DNA of 37,230 nucleotides, from NCBI GenBank assembly GCA_028282645.1, contig JANQHM010000036.1:1-37230 (forward strand), in the 5' to 3' direction. Positions 1 through 8,399 of this stretch are shown here, in pieces (position 1 is the stretch's first letter; the number at the start of each line of letters is the position of its first letter). The notes beneath the pieces were generated by a model. It did not search any database and was not told the origin of the DNA. It saw only the letters and a program-made list of their open reading frames with translations. Source of the stretch: Candidatus Gastranaerophilales bacterium. GTDB taxonomy: Bacteria > Cyanobacteriota > Vampirovibrionia > Gastranaerophilales > JANQFW01. Made by a program: the position numbers and the translations under genes.

Positions 1-368
1 TTTGAAATTAAGTTTTGCGTGGCTCGCGCATCCTTTAATTTCAAATAAGATAATAGTTTTGAAAGTTTTAATGCTTTATTTAGCATTTGATTATTAGTAT
101 TAAGTATGTTTAATATTTGTTTTTTGTTTTTATTAGTAGTTTGTGCTGATGCAGCATCAGCTTTATTATTTTTATTTATTATTATTTTCTTTTTTAATTC
201 TTTTAAAGATAAAAATATATTATAAAAATAAGTATCAATACGTGCAAAAACGAAAAAAGAAAGCTTTTTTCCGTTGATTGGACTTTGTGGGGCAATCATT
301 GGGTCTAAAAGTGCTATGATGTTCCACAAAATACAAAATATTATTTTAACGTATTGAATAATGTTCAT
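1..368 (-). CDS. Partial hypothetical protein, 5' end only (runs off left edge)
   Basis: Reading the minus strand, an ATG at 366-368 opens a frame that stays open for 122 codons to base 1, so the 3' end lies outside the window. This explains its absence from the ORF track. An AAAGG Shine-Dalgarno-like stretch sits about 9 bases upstream of the ATG. The protein starts MNIIQYVKIIFCILWNIIALL, a hydrophobic signal anchor or membrane segment. A Lys/Asn-rich stretch follows (about residues 60-100). No family was recognised. It is the first gene leftward of the 425-585 repeat, which may carry its promoter. The last bases before the edge form a perfect 11-bp inverted repeat (1-11 with 35-45), so the gene or its 3' region is structured there. 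Confidence 0.55.
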   Translation of the reverse strand, partial: MNIIQYVKIIFCILWNIIALLDPMIAPQSPINGKKLSFFVFARIDTYFYNIFLSLKELKKKIIINKNNKADAASAQTTNKNKKQILNILNTNNQMLNKALKLSKLLSYLKLKDARATQNLIS

Positions 369-424
369 TTTTTAGCCTTTGGATTATCTTCTTTATAAAA
401 TTAAAAACCAAATATATTTATATT

Positions 425-585
425 TTATATCTTTAATATATATCATAGCATGTTTTTGAATTTTTCGCAGGCTCTTTGAATGTAAAAATGCTAATTTTGT
501 AACATTACTTAATGAAAAAAATCTACTGGCTCTTTATACTCTTGTAATTTTATGCTTCTCATAATAAAATACCCATTTATTAAAG
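425..585. repeat. Left arm of long inverted repeat (family D)
   Basis: About 150 bases match the reverse complement of 37075-37230 with roughly a dozen mismatches by eye. Read on the minus strand, the repeat contains a 17-codon ORF (509-562) with sequence MRSIKLQEYKEPVDFFH. The right copy has the same ORF, with almost all differences at third codon positions. An almost invariant tail follows, running to an AT-rich TATGATATATATT stretch that could be a promoter pointing toward the partial gene at 1-368. The two copies have opposite orientation and each points out of the window. Confidence 0.85.
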
Positions 586-677
586 TTACGTAGCAGTCTT
601 ATTTTGTTTAACAACTCTTTATAAAATAGCGTTTTTAATGTATATTAATGATTAAGAGTAATTGGGAGGGATAATAA

Positions 678-1649
678 ATGACAGAATGTAATCAAAACTC
701 AAAAAAATCTGAAGCAGAGCTAAACACCCAAGCCGGCTATGTTTTTATGGACGGAGAATATATTCCATATGAAAATGCAAAACTAAGCGTAAGAACCCAC
801 GCGTTTTTGTACGGCACATCGGTATTTGAAGGGATAAGAGCATACTGGAACGAAGAAAAACAACAAATGTTTATCTTCAGGATGAAAGAACATTATGAAA
901 GAATCCTAAGAAGCGCAAAAATAATGCACATGAGCGTAGATTACACAGTAGAAGAAATGTGTGAGATAACTGTCAACCTCCTGAAAAGGAACAATCCCAA
1001 AACAGATACCTATGTAAGGCCAACAGTCTACAAGTCAGCTGAATCTATAGGTCCTAAACTAATAGGAACTGATGATTCCTTATTGATATTCATCGCACCG
1101 CTAGGCCAATACGTTGATATAACAAAAGGCTTATCAGTTTGTGTCTCCAGCTGGAGAAGATCAGACGACAATGCTATCCCCCCAAGAGCTAAAATAGGCG
1201 GATGTTATGCAAATACGGCATTAATTGTCACTGATGCAGTAAAGGCCGGATTTGACGAAGCTATTGTACTTTCACACGAAGGCACCGTAACAGAAGGCAG
1301 TGCAATGAACTTGTATCTGGTTGAAGACGGTAAACTTGTTACCCCTACAACTACTGATAATATTTTAGTAGGTGTAACAAGAAATACAGTTAAAGAGATA
1401 GCAGAAAAAGAATTTGGTATTGAAGTAATAGAAAAAGAAGTAGACAGAACAGAATTATATATTGCGGAAGAAGCTTTTTTCTGCGGTACCGGTGCACAGG
1501 TAAGTCCAATTATCGGTATAGACCATAGACCGGTAGGCAACGGTGAAGTAGGACCAATCACCAAAAAAATCCAAGACCTATACTTTGATATAGTTAGAGG
1601 CAACGTAGAAAAATACAGCAAGTGGTGCGTACCCGTTTATGATAATTAA
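678..1649 (+). CDS. ilvE: Branched-chain amino acid aminotransferase
   Basis: PLP-dependent class IV (D-amino-acid/branched-chain fold) aminotransferase catalysing the last step of Val, Leu and Ile synthesis, with glutamate as amino donor; cytoplasmic. The 323-residue length is normal for the family. The catalytic Lys is K172 in PPRAKIGGCYAN. FEGIRAY (50-55) and TEGSAMN (about 205-211) are the expected substrate and PLP-phosphate motifs. A strong GGGAGG ribosome site lies 8 bases before the ATG. The stop overlaps the start of the downstream permease by 11 bases, so the two are translationally coupled although their functions are unrelated. No other ilv/leu genes are present. Confidence 0.95.
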   Translation: MTECNQNSKKSEAELNTQAGYVFMDGEYIPYENAKLSVRTHAFLYGTSVFEGIRAYWNEEKQQMFIFRMKEHYERILRSAKIMHMSVDYTVEEMCEITVNLLKRNNPKTDTYVRPTVYKSAESIGPKLIGTDDSLLIFIAPLGQYVDITKGLSVCVSSWRRSDDNAIPPRAKIGGCYANTALIVTDAVKAGFDEAIVLSHEGTVTEGSAMNLYLVEDGKLVTPTTTDNILVGVTRNTVKEIAEKEFGIEVIEKEVDRTELYIAEEAFFCGTGAQVSPIIGIDHRPVGNGEVGPITKKIQDLYFDIVRGNVEKYSKWCVPVYDN

Positions 1650-2373
1650 ATTTATAGGCGAGTGCTCAATAAATTTTTTTAAAGCACTAAAATATATATT
1701 TTCAGGACGAGTCAGCATTAAAAATTTGCTAAATCAGTCATCTGTTATAGGTTTTGACTCTTTAGGCATTGCACTTGTAATTGCAACGGTAAGTGGTAGT
1801 ATATTAGCATTACAGGTCTCTAAACAATTTGCCCTGTCTGGAGCCGAAAGATATGTTGGCGGCCTACTATCACTTGCTTTGGTCAGAGAAATGGCTCCAA
1901 TTTTTGCGGCACTATCTATAGGAGCAAGAGCCGGTACCGGAATTGCCGCTGAAATAGCAAATATGAGGGTTACTGAACAAATTGATGCAATGAATACCCT
2001 TAAAGTTGATCCTATTGCCTATTTACTTGTACCTCGATTACTGGCGGGTACTATCATGGTACCACTTGTTACATTATTGGCGGAACTGCTTGGTATTCTT
2101 GGAGGGATGGTAGTAGCTCAGGGAACTATTGATTTGCACCCTGCGAGATATTTAACATCGGTGTGGCTGTTTTTAGAACCTTTTGATATTTATGTAAGCC
2201 TTATAAAAGCTTTAGTATTTGGCATATTAATTACATTAATATGCTCTACTCATGGTTTATTAACTCGCGGTGGTGCCAAGGAAGTAGGAATGGCAACAAC
2301 TAAAGCTGCTATTTGGACATCATTGAGTATTTTAATATTCGACTATCTAATTACTTGGGCTTTTTATAGTTAA
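1639..2373 (+). CDS. mlaE: MlaE/YrbE-family ABC transporter permease
   Basis: Inner-membrane permease of the Mla/Mce phospholipid-transport type (TrgB/YrbE family, also Ycf63-like in cyanobacteria and plastids). Features seen: an N-terminal amphipathic segment, then hydrophobic segments beginning DSLGIALVIATVSGSILALQ. The family-defining loop VREMAP...AEIANMRVTEQIDAM is present at about 90-120. The 244 residues are slightly short of E. coli MlaE (~260) but complete. The ATG lies inside the ilvE 3' end. No MlaF ATPase or MCE-domain (MlaD) gene is adjacent, so the partner subunits must be elsewhere. The next gene is an ABC ATPase but of the sugar-import type. The family assignment is firm; the lipid substrate is inferred. 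Confidence 0.9.
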   Translation: MIIKFIGECSINFFKALKYIFSGRVSIKNLLNQSSVIGFDSLGIALVIATVSGSILALQVSKQFALSGAERYVGGLLSLALVREMAPIFAALSIGARAGTGIAAEIANMRVTEQIDAMNTLKVDPIAYLLVPRLLAGTIMVPLVTLLAELLGILGGMVVAQGTIDLHPARYLTSVWLFLEPFDIYVSLIKALVFGILITLICSTHGLLTRGGAKEVGMATTKAAIWTSLSILIFDYLITWAFYS

Positions 2374-2442
2374 TATAATTATACTGGTTCTCATTTTTAA
2401 ATATTATTAATTTTTAAAAATAAAAAAATCGGATAAAAAACT

Positions 2443-3522
2443 ATGGCAAAAGTAGAGTTTAAAAATGTAAAAAAATACTACGGCAAGGTAAAAACAATAG
2501 AAGACCTTAATCTTTTTATTGAAGATAAAGAGTTTTTAGTACTGGTAGGACCGTCAGGTTGCGGTAAGTCTACTATTTTAAGGATGATAGCCGGACTTGA
2601 AGAGATAACGGCCGGTGATGTGACAATCGGCGATAAAGTTGTTAATGATGTGCACCCGAAGGACAGAGACATTGCGATGGTTTTTCAGAACTACGCGCTT
2701 TACCCGCATATGAGCGTATACGATAATATGGCATTTGGGTTGAAGATGAGAAAAACACCCAAATCTGAAATAGAGGAAAAAGTTAATCAGGCCGCAAAAA
2801 TTTTAGATTTAGACAAACTATTAAAGAGAAAACCCAAGGAGCTATCCGGCGGACAAAGACAAAGAGTCGCACTGGGCAGGGCAATTGTAAGAGAACCGTC
2901 AGTATTTCTGATGGATGAACCTTTATCAAACCTTGACGCTAAATTAAGAGTCCATATGCGATCAGAAATAAAAAGGCTCCACAATCAACTGCAAACAACT
3001 GTTGTTTATGTAACCCACGACCAGGTTGAAGCAATGACAATGGGCAGTCGCATTGTAGTCTTGCACGAAGGTATAATCCAGCAGATTGATAAGCCTGAGA
3101 TAGTTTATAAATATCCTGAGAATATGTTCGTGGCCAGCTTTATTGGTTCACCGGCCATTAATTTTATTAATGGTATGGTTAAAAATAATTATTTTATTAT
3201 AAAAGATTTAAAATTCGAGCTGAATAATGAGCAAGCAGAAGCAATAAAGCAAAATAACCTGAATGATAAAGAGGTTGTACTTGCGATACGGCCGGAATTT
3301 TTTACGCTTGATGAATCGTCTTACCGTATTGAGATAGTGCCCAACTTTATAGAAATCTTGGGTAGTGAGTTGCTTGTGCACTTTGAAGTTGATCATAAGC
3401 AATTAACGGCTAAGCTGCCTTATGGTGCTAATATTCTGCAGGGAGAAAAGTGTACAATCAATTTTAATATTGATAATTGCTTATTATTTAATCCTGAGAC
3501 TCAAAAGAGGATAAAGGAATAA
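2443..3522 (+). CDS. ugpC: UgpC/MsmK/MalK-type ABC transporter ATP-binding protein
   Basis: ATPase subunit of a carbohydrate-uptake (CUT1) ABC importer, on the cytoplasmic face of the membrane. Walker [10 protein letters not shown] lies at 36-44, the Q-loop at [11 protein letters not shown], the signature LSGGQRQR at 134-141, Walker B VFLMDEP at 154-160 and the H-loop YVTHDQ near 190. The C-terminal ~120 residues form an OB/TOBE-like regulatory domain (IRPEFFTL...), as in MalK/UgpC. The length of 359 fits. No sugar permeases or binding protein are nearby. Such ATPases often serve several importers in trans, so the substrate cannot be named. It lies 69 bases after the MlaE-type permease, but the TOBE domain argues against an MlaF role. 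Confidence 0.9.
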   Translation: MAKVEFKNVKKYYGKVKTIEDLNLFIEDKEFLVLVGPSGCGKSTILRMIAGLEEITAGDVTIGDKVVNDVHPKDRDIAMVFQNYALYPHMSVYDNMAFGLKMRKTPKSEIEEKVNQAAKILDLDKLLKRKPKELSGGQRQRVALGRAIVREPSVFLMDEPLSNLDAKLRVHMRSEIKRLHNQLQTTVVYVTHDQVEAMTMGSRIVVLHEGIIQQIDKPEIVYKYPENMFVASFIGSPAINFINGMVKNNYFIIKDLKFELNNEQAEAIKQNNLNDKEVVLAIRPEFFTLDESSYRIEIVPNFIEILGSELLVHFEVDHKQLTAKLPYGANILQGEKCTINFNIDNCLLFNPETQKRIKE

Positions 3523-3552
3523 ACAAAATTTTTTTTGTACAGACAGATAGTT

Positions 3553-4035
3553 TTATCTCATTATAATAAAGTCTTTGGTCTTTTTGCCAGATTGATATTG
3601 CTTATTAATTTTATTAAGAACCTTGTCAAAAGATTCTATGGGTATAAATTCAAACCCACAGTCATCAGAAACAAAACCGCCCATCATAAATATTTCTTCC
3701 TGGGGGTATTGGCGGCAAATAACTGCCCTGCGGCTATAGGCGGTACAGATGCCTTTTTCTTTATCAAGCTTTGTGCATTCAAAGACTAGTCCTGTTTCGT
3801 TTTTACCTGTAACTTTTAAGTAGGAATAAAAAAAATGAAGTTTTTTGAGTTTATTAAAGAGTTCTTCATCTTTTATTATTGCTTTACTGTGCCTTACGTA
3901 AATTTCTCGACAACAACGACCGCAGGCATTACATTTGCCTTTTCTTACATACTTTTTTCCCAGAATTCTTAAAGCGAAGAACTTTTTGAATTCTAAATGA
4001 AAGTTTATTAATAAATTTTTTAATTTATTGAGCAT
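3553..4035 (-). CDS. CxxCGxCC (YkgJ-like) metal-chelating family protein
   Basis: A 160-residue protein of the YkgJ/UPF0153 zinc- or iron-chelating type. The motif KCNACGRCCREI is at about 34-44, and further Cys occur in FECTKLDKEKGICTAYSRR, VICRQYP and DDCGFEF, the usual conserved pattern. The ORF track starts 49 codons earlier. I prefer the ATG at 4035 because it overlaps the TPR stop by 11 bases (ATGCTCAATAA), follows a purine-rich stretch, and the extra N-terminus would lie wholly inside the TPR gene. Family members are linked to metal-cluster or protein maturation, but the exact reaction is unknown. Last gene of the minus-strand trio; it converges on the ABC ATPase with a 30-base gap. 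Confidence 0.75.
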   Translation of the reverse strand: MLNKLKNLLINFHLEFKKFFALRILGKKYVRKGKCNACGRCCREIYVRHSKAIIKDEELFNKLKKLHFFYSYLKVTGKNETGLVFECTKLDKEKGICTAYSRRAVICRQYPQEEIFMMGGFVSDDCGFEFIPIESFDKVLNKINKQYQSGKKTKDFIIMR

Positions 4036-5287
4036 CTTTTTCTTTTTGAGATTTATCGCTACATAACATTCTAGCACATCTGTTAACTCTTTTTTGTATT
4101 TTATCAGAGACTTCTCCTTCGGGACAAATTTCAAATGCTCTTTTATAGGCATAAAATGCTTTTTCCAGGTCATTGGCATCATAGCATTTATTTGCGATTT
4201 CTAGTATAGTATTTACTGCGCTAAATATTGGGTTTAAATAACCTTTTATTTCCTCGATTCTCTTTTTAAAGTCCGGTTCCCGCTCGGGCCTGAGTATTAA
4301 GTAATTTTCGTATTCCCATAGGGCTTTATCATATTTTTTATTGCTATATAGTTTATCGGCGTTTTTCAGTATATTATCTGACAGGGAGGGATTAGAGGAT
4401 ACTTTTTCATTTAAGAATTCGGCTCTTAAGTTTACGTCATCGTATTCATCATTCTCCGGGGTGATTAGTTTAAGGTAGCGCTTATACATGCAGTAGGCTT
4501 TTTCTATTTTTCCCAGTTTTTCGTAGGCTACTGCTAAATTACAATAGGTATTAGAGTGATCTGAGTCTAGCCTGGCTGCTTTTAGCCAATAAGAAATTGC
4601 CTTATCATATTTTTTGGCTTTATAGCAAATGCTACCCATATTTAAAAATACTTTAGGCAAGTTGGGATAATATTCCAATGCTTTTAAATAAGCTTTGGCG
4701 GCGTGGTTAAACAGGCCTTGCTTTTGATATTTCACTCCTAGCTTGGCATTTAGTTCGGCAATTTTTTTTGAATAGGCTATTTTTTTATGAAGACGTACGT
4801 ACTCAAGTTGAGAGGCACCTTTTTTACAATATTTTAAGTATGTTTCATAGTAATTGAAAGCCTGAGCAAGCTCTCCCATATTTTCGTAGGCTACACCAAG
4901 ATTTAATATAGAATTCAGGTGGTCGGGAGAGAGTGAGATAACCTTTTGCCAACAATCAATAGCTCTTTTTAGATCACCTTCATGATAGTATGCGTTTCCT
5001 AAGTTTATATAACACCTTATATGTGTTGGATCTTGTTCTATTGCTTTTTGCCAGCAGTCAATAGCCTTATCTATTTCCAGTAGTTTAAAATGAGCATTGC
5101 CCTTATTTATAAGGGCTTCCAGTAAATCCGGGTGTTCGGCCAATATGCTGTCAAATATAAATAATGACTCGTGTATGTCACCATGTCTGTATGCAGAAAC
5201 CCCGGAGTTGAAAATCTTTTGTACTTCTTCAAAGTCTAGTTCTCCAGCGTCATCCAGATTGGTATTAAGAAACTCTTCCAGCGTCAT
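4025..5287 (-). CDS. Tetratricopeptide-repeat protein
   Basis: A 420-residue cytoplasmic protein made almost wholly of TPR helices. Repeated units resemble A-I-D-C-W-Q-K-A-I-x-x-D-P-x-x-x-x-x-Y-x-N-L-G-N-A-Y. At least eight are visible, in three blocks (about 25-150, 180-290 and 300-400). The repeat core has an unusual Trp (CWQKAI, CWQKVI, YWLKAA). No enzymatic domain and no signal peptide are visible, so it is probably a scaffold. It sits between the FlgM-like gene (20-base gap) and the CxxCxxCC gene (11-base overlap), clearly one transcript. The partner is unknown. Confidence 0.85.
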   Translation of the reverse strand: MTLEEFLNTNLDDAGELDFEEVQKIFNSGVSAYRHGDIHESLFIFDSILAEHPDLLEALINKGNAHFKLLEIDKAIDCWQKAIEQDPTHIRCYINLGNAYYHEGDLKRAIDCWQKVISLSPDHLNSILNLGVAYENMGELAQAFNYYETYLKYCKKGASQLEYVRLHKKIAYSKKIAELNAKLGVKYQKQGLFNHAAKAYLKALEYYPNLPKVFLNMGSICYKAKKYDKAISYWLKAARLDSDHSNTYCNLAVAYEKLGKIEKAYCMYKRYLKLITPENDEYDDVNLRAEFLNEKVSSNPSLSDNILKNADKLYSNKKYDKALWEYENYLILRPEREPDFKKRIEEIKGYLNPIFSAVNTILEIANKCYDANDLEKAFYAYKRAFEICPEGEVSDKIQKRVNRCARMLCSDKSQKEKDAQ

Positions 5288-5307
5288 TATTCATTAGTTC
5301 ATATTAC

Positions 5308-5673
5308 TTATTGTTCTTCCGGCTCCGGTGCGAATATGTCACTTAAAAAATTATCGTTCCCTGCAAGCATATCAGCTAATTTATCGGATGGAATTTCGTA
5401 TTTCCCCTGATTTATAAGACTTACCAATTCACTGGTGCTTAAGTCATTGGAAAAGGAGTCGAGTAAAAAGCCTCTTAGCTTTTTATACTCCTGTTCTTGC
5501 TCATACATTTCTAGAGCTTTGGCTGATACGTCTGTTTCATCTATCAGCTCTTTTGCTTGCTGAGCGTAGGGATTTTTCTTATTATTGCTTTCTATCCCCA
5601 GTAATTCTTGATTTTGCTTTATGGCGTTATTCCCAATTATTTCGCCACTGCTACTGGAAATGTAGTCAACCAT
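5308..5673 (-). CDS. Small protein with C-terminal FlgM-like (anti-sigma-28) pattern
   Basis: The true start is the second Met of the ORF. GGAGG followed by TTGGTTAC precedes ATG at 5671-5673, and the GGAGG itself overlaps the first Met codons. The 121-residue soluble, acidic protein has a low-complexity N-terminus (VDYISSSSGEIIGNNAI). At about 80-105 it reads STSELVSLINQGKYEIPSDKLADML. This resembles the FlgM C-terminal helix pattern (ik-x-x-I-x-x-G-x-Y-x-i/v-d-x-x-k-i-A-x-x-m). If right, it would bind an alternative sigma factor. No flagellar or sigma-28 gene is in the window, so this is a family-resemblance inference. First gene of the trio. Confidence 0.55.
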   Translation of the reverse strand: MVDYISSSSGEIIGNNAIKQNQELLGIESNNKKNPYAQQAKELIDETDVSAKALEMYEQEQEYKKLRGFLLDSFSNDLSTSELVSLINQGKYEIPSDKLADMLAGNDNFLSDIFAPEPEEQ

Positions 5674-5901
5674 GTAACCAACCTCCATATCTCTTCGTCC
5701 ATCTATAGTATGGACCTAAATTCAAATACATAAAACAATCCATGGATTAATCTTTCTAGTCCGGGTGGTTAATATAGAAATAATTATATTACTTGAAAAT
5801 AAAAATACTTATATATAATAAAAAAAAATAATGATACCTTTTGCCAAGGCTAAATATATTACTAATTTATATTTTTTTATATATCGAACAAATCCTAATT
5901 T

Positions 5902-7263
5902 TTATAAAGAAGAATAATTTATTAATCTACTAATATCCCTGCTCCAGCTGCCGTTCCAATTCTTAATCAGAATATCAGCAGGTGATTTGCCTTGGCCAAC
6001 AAGTTCACTTAACTCTTCTAAATATATGGATTCATCAAGACCATTACTATTTTGCTGCTCTTTTAAAGATAAAATAGCAATATTAACAAGCTCTTTTGCT
6101 ACATCCGCAACTTTAAAATACCTGCATTTAGCTTCTAAGCCAAGCTTAGGTACTGAAAGTCTCAGACCGGCATAATCTTTCCAGTCCAAATTTTTAATTA
6201 AATCCCAAGCTGCCTCTAAAGCATTTTGATTGTATAACAGACCTTTCCATAAAGCAGGAACCGCAGGTATTAAATTCTCTCTCTGGCAATCAGTACATCT
6301 TACTTCTATGTAATTTTTCAGCCGAACATCAGGGAAAAATGAGCTTAAGTGTAAGTGCCAGTCTTCTATAGTCGCATGATAGTCTTTATATCCGTTTTTT
6401 AAGTACTCTCTAAAAGGCATTCCTTTCATGTTAAACCATTTTCCTTCTTTATTAAGAAATATCATAGGTAAGTTAAGCATTATATCCGTATAAGCCTCAA
6501 AAGAAAAATCGTTTTTAAATAACTCAGGAGAAATTAAGCCGCATCTGTCTTCGTCTGTATCCAACCATCCGTAAGCCCTATAAGATTTAAAGCCTGAAAA
6601 TTTGCCTTCTCTAATTGGAGAATTTGCAAACATAGCCGTGATTATAGGGGATAATCCGACTGACAATCGCAGCTTATTCATTGCATCTTTTTCTGAATTA
6701 AAGTCAAAAGCTGCTTGAATGCCTGCTGTTTCTCTCATCATAACAAAAGGTCTGCTGCCTTTAGCGGGCAGATACTCTGTCATTATTTTATAACGATCTT
6801 TTGGAATTATAATAATATCTTTATATGTAGATACGGGTTGATTACCAAGCCCAATCCATTTTATACCCATATCTTCAGCTAATTGATTTGTAACTTTATT
6901 ATAGTTTATAACTATTTTATTTAATTCTTTTATTGTTTTACGGGGATTAATACTATATTCAACTTGACTTCCAGGTTCAATGGTTATTATACCGTCTTTA
7001 TAATTGATATTATTTACATATTCACCTGAGTTTTGTGAGGATAAGCTTTGTTCTTTTTTAAATTTATTAAGAAATTCAAAAATTCCATTTTCTCCTAAAA
7101 ACGGTTTTGCTATAAATTTTTTATTATCAATTCCAAGTTTTTCAAATTCTAAGCCAATTTTAAAATCTGTTTTCTTTTTTATACCGCTGAAAAATATTTG
7201 CATCAGCTGACTTTTATTAGTTATCATACGGTTTTCTTTGTTTTTTTCTAATAGTTGCTGCAT
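5902..7263 (-). CDS. gshA: Glutamate-cysteine ligase, GCS2/plant-cyanobacterial type
   Basis: Catalyses ATP-dependent joining of Glu and Cys to gamma-glutamylcysteine, the first step of glutathione synthesis; cytoplasmic. Motifs seen: GLEFEKLGID near 38-47 and ITIEPGSQVEYS near 114-125 (Glu and metal-binding strand). Further on are RPFVMMRETAGIQAAFDF near 171-188, then MFANSPIREGKFSGFKSYR, and IEVRCTDCQ near 318-326. Length is 453, as in the alphaproteobacterial, cyanobacterial and plant branch. The ATG at 7263 has only a weak GGA; the Met at codon 13 is an alternative. No gshB is in the window. It stands alone, preceded by repeat A1. Confidence 0.85.
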   Translation of the reverse strand: MQQLLEKNKENRMITNKSQLMQIFFSGIKKKTDFKIGLEFEKLGIDNKKFIAKPFLGENGIFEFLNKFKKEQSLSSQNSGEYVNNINYKDGIITIEPGSQVEYSINPRKTIKELNKIVINYNKVTNQLAEDMGIKWIGLGNQPVSTYKDIIIIPKDRYKIMTEYLPAKGSRPFVMMRETAGIQAAFDFNSEKDAMNKLRLSVGLSPIITAMFANSPIREGKFSGFKSYRAYGWLDTDEDRCGLISPELFKNDFSFEAYTDIMLNLPMIFLNKEGKWFNMKGMPFREYLKNGYKDYHATIEDWHLHLSSFFPDVRLKNYIEVRCTDCQRENLIPAVPALWKGLLYNQNALEAAWDLIKNLDWKDYAGLRLSVPKLGLEAKCRYFKVADVAKELVNIAILSLKEQQNSNGLDESIYLEELSELVGQGKSPADILIKNWNGSWSRDISRLINYSSL

Positions 7264-7285
7264 TTTAATTTTCCATTTTTTTATA

Positions 7286-7400
7286 TTAATTTATATATTG
7301 GTACTAAATTAAATTTCAGAATTCTCTTTGGAATGAGCTTATAAAAAATAAAATTGACCATTTCACTTTTTAACGCTCCCGCTTCGCAATTCAGAGAATA
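7286..7400 (+). repeat. Dispersed intergenic repeat, family A copy 1
   Basis: About 110 bases, beginning near TATTGGTACTAAATTAAA and ending near CAATTCAGAGAATAG. They closely match 14238-14350 and, in reverse complement, 33690-33802. It fills most of the divergent gap between gshA (-) and rsmA (+). The cores share AATGAGCTTATAAAAA and CACTTTTTAACGCTCCCGC. No ORF of useful size is present. It is probably a non-autonomous mobile or selfish intergenic repeat. Confidence 0.75.
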
Positions 7401-7529
7401 GTTTATTTTATTGTATTATCAACTTATTCACAAATAAAGTAAAATAATAATTAACGTTGTTTGAAAGCTTAGCATAATTTCTTTTTATTTAGTATTATTA
7501 TTTTAGATAATAGCCTAAGAGGATTAGAA

Positions 7530-8399
7530 TTGAATTATTTACAAAAGGCAAAAAAATTTAAAACTAAAAAACGACTGGGACAAAATTTTTTAGTAGATCC
7601 AAATATAATTGAAAAAATTATTGAGGAATCCTCATTAAGCAAAGACGATGTAGTATTAGAAGTAGGTCCCGGGATTGGTTTTGTAACAGAAAAAATAGCC
7701 CAAGTGGCGACAAAAATTCTTGCTGTAGAAATTGATGAAGATGCAATAGAAGAGCTGAAAAAGCTAAGTTATTCAAACATTAAAATCATAAATAAAGACA
7801 TTCTTAAGATTGATATAAGCGAATTAACCGATAATCCAATAAAAATAATTGCAAATATACCTTATTATATTACTAGTCCTATTATTGTCCATTTGCTTGG
7901 AGAAATTGATGAGATTGAACACACTAACAGAAAAATGGTTAAAGAAGTAATATTAATGGTTCAATACGAAGTGGCACAAAGAATTATTGCTAATGAAATG
8001 TCTGCTTCCAAGGAGTATGGACTGTTATCTATTCTTGTAAATTACTGGACCAAGCCGGAATTAATCGCAAAAGTTCCTGCCAAGTCTTTTTATCCGGTAC
8101 CAAAGGTTGACTCTGCCTTGGTTAAGTTGAAAGTTAGAGAAAAACCCGCAATTGAGCTTAAGAATCCTAAGCTGTTCAGACGAGTAATCCAAGCTAGCTT
8201 TAGAATGAGAAGAAAAACAATTAAAAATGCACTTGTTAATTCTGGTTTTGATAATAGCGTAATTAATGAATCACTGTCACAGGCAGGTATTTCTTCATCA
8301 ATCAGAGGAGAAAAATTATCTATGCACGATTTTGAAAGGATTGCCTGTGCTATAGAGGAGATTATGGATGGAAAAAGTAAAGGTAAAAACCCCGGCTAA
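7530..8399 (+). CDS. rsmA: 16S rRNA dimethyladenosine transferase (A1518/A1519)
   Basis: SAM-dependent KsgA enzyme that dimethylates two adjacent adenosines in the 3'-terminal hairpin of 16S rRNA during 30S maturation. Motifs seen: KKRLGQNFLVD near 13-23, SAM-binding VVLEVGPGIG at 41-50, acidic EIDEDA near 67-72 and the catalytic NIPYYI at 109-114. The basic C-terminal domain has FRMRRKT. Length is 289, typical. The start is TTG, preceded by AGAGG at good spacing. The 3' end overlaps ispE by 32 bases, forming an rsmA-ispE-bioA operon. Confidence 0.95.
   Translation: MNYLQKAKKFKTKKRLGQNFLVDPNIIEKIIEESSLSKDDVVLEVGPGIGFVTEKIAQVATKILAVEIDEDAIEELKKLSYSNIKIINKDILKIDISELTDNPIKIIANIPYYITSPIIVHLLGEIDEIEHTNRKMVKEVILMVQYEVAQRIIANEMSASKEYGLLSILVNYWTKPELIAKVPAKSFYPVPKVDSALVKLKVREKPAIELKNPKLFRRVIQASFRMRRKTIKNALVNSGFDNSVINESLSQAGISSSIRGEKLSMHDFERIACAIEEIMDGKSKGKNPG

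Noticed and set aside
425-585. Insertion sequence ends flanking a 36-kb composite transposon
   Set aside because: The inverted copies lack a transposase and enclose ordinary housekeeping genes; the separation is too large and the window edges coincide with the repeat by choice of window. Kept only as a repeat.
1205-1621. 138-aa minus-strand ORF inside ilvE
   Set aside because: Lies wholly within a gene with full family motifs; no ribosome site, no recognisable domain. A shadow frame.
2443-3522. MlaF partner of the adjacent MlaE permease
   Set aside because: The ~120-residue C-terminal TOBE-like domain is a UgpC/MalK feature absent from MlaF.
3535-3789. 84-aa plus-strand ORF antisense to the CxxCxxCC gene
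   Set aside because: Covers the conserved Cys region of the real minus-strand gene; composition is that of an antisense shadow.
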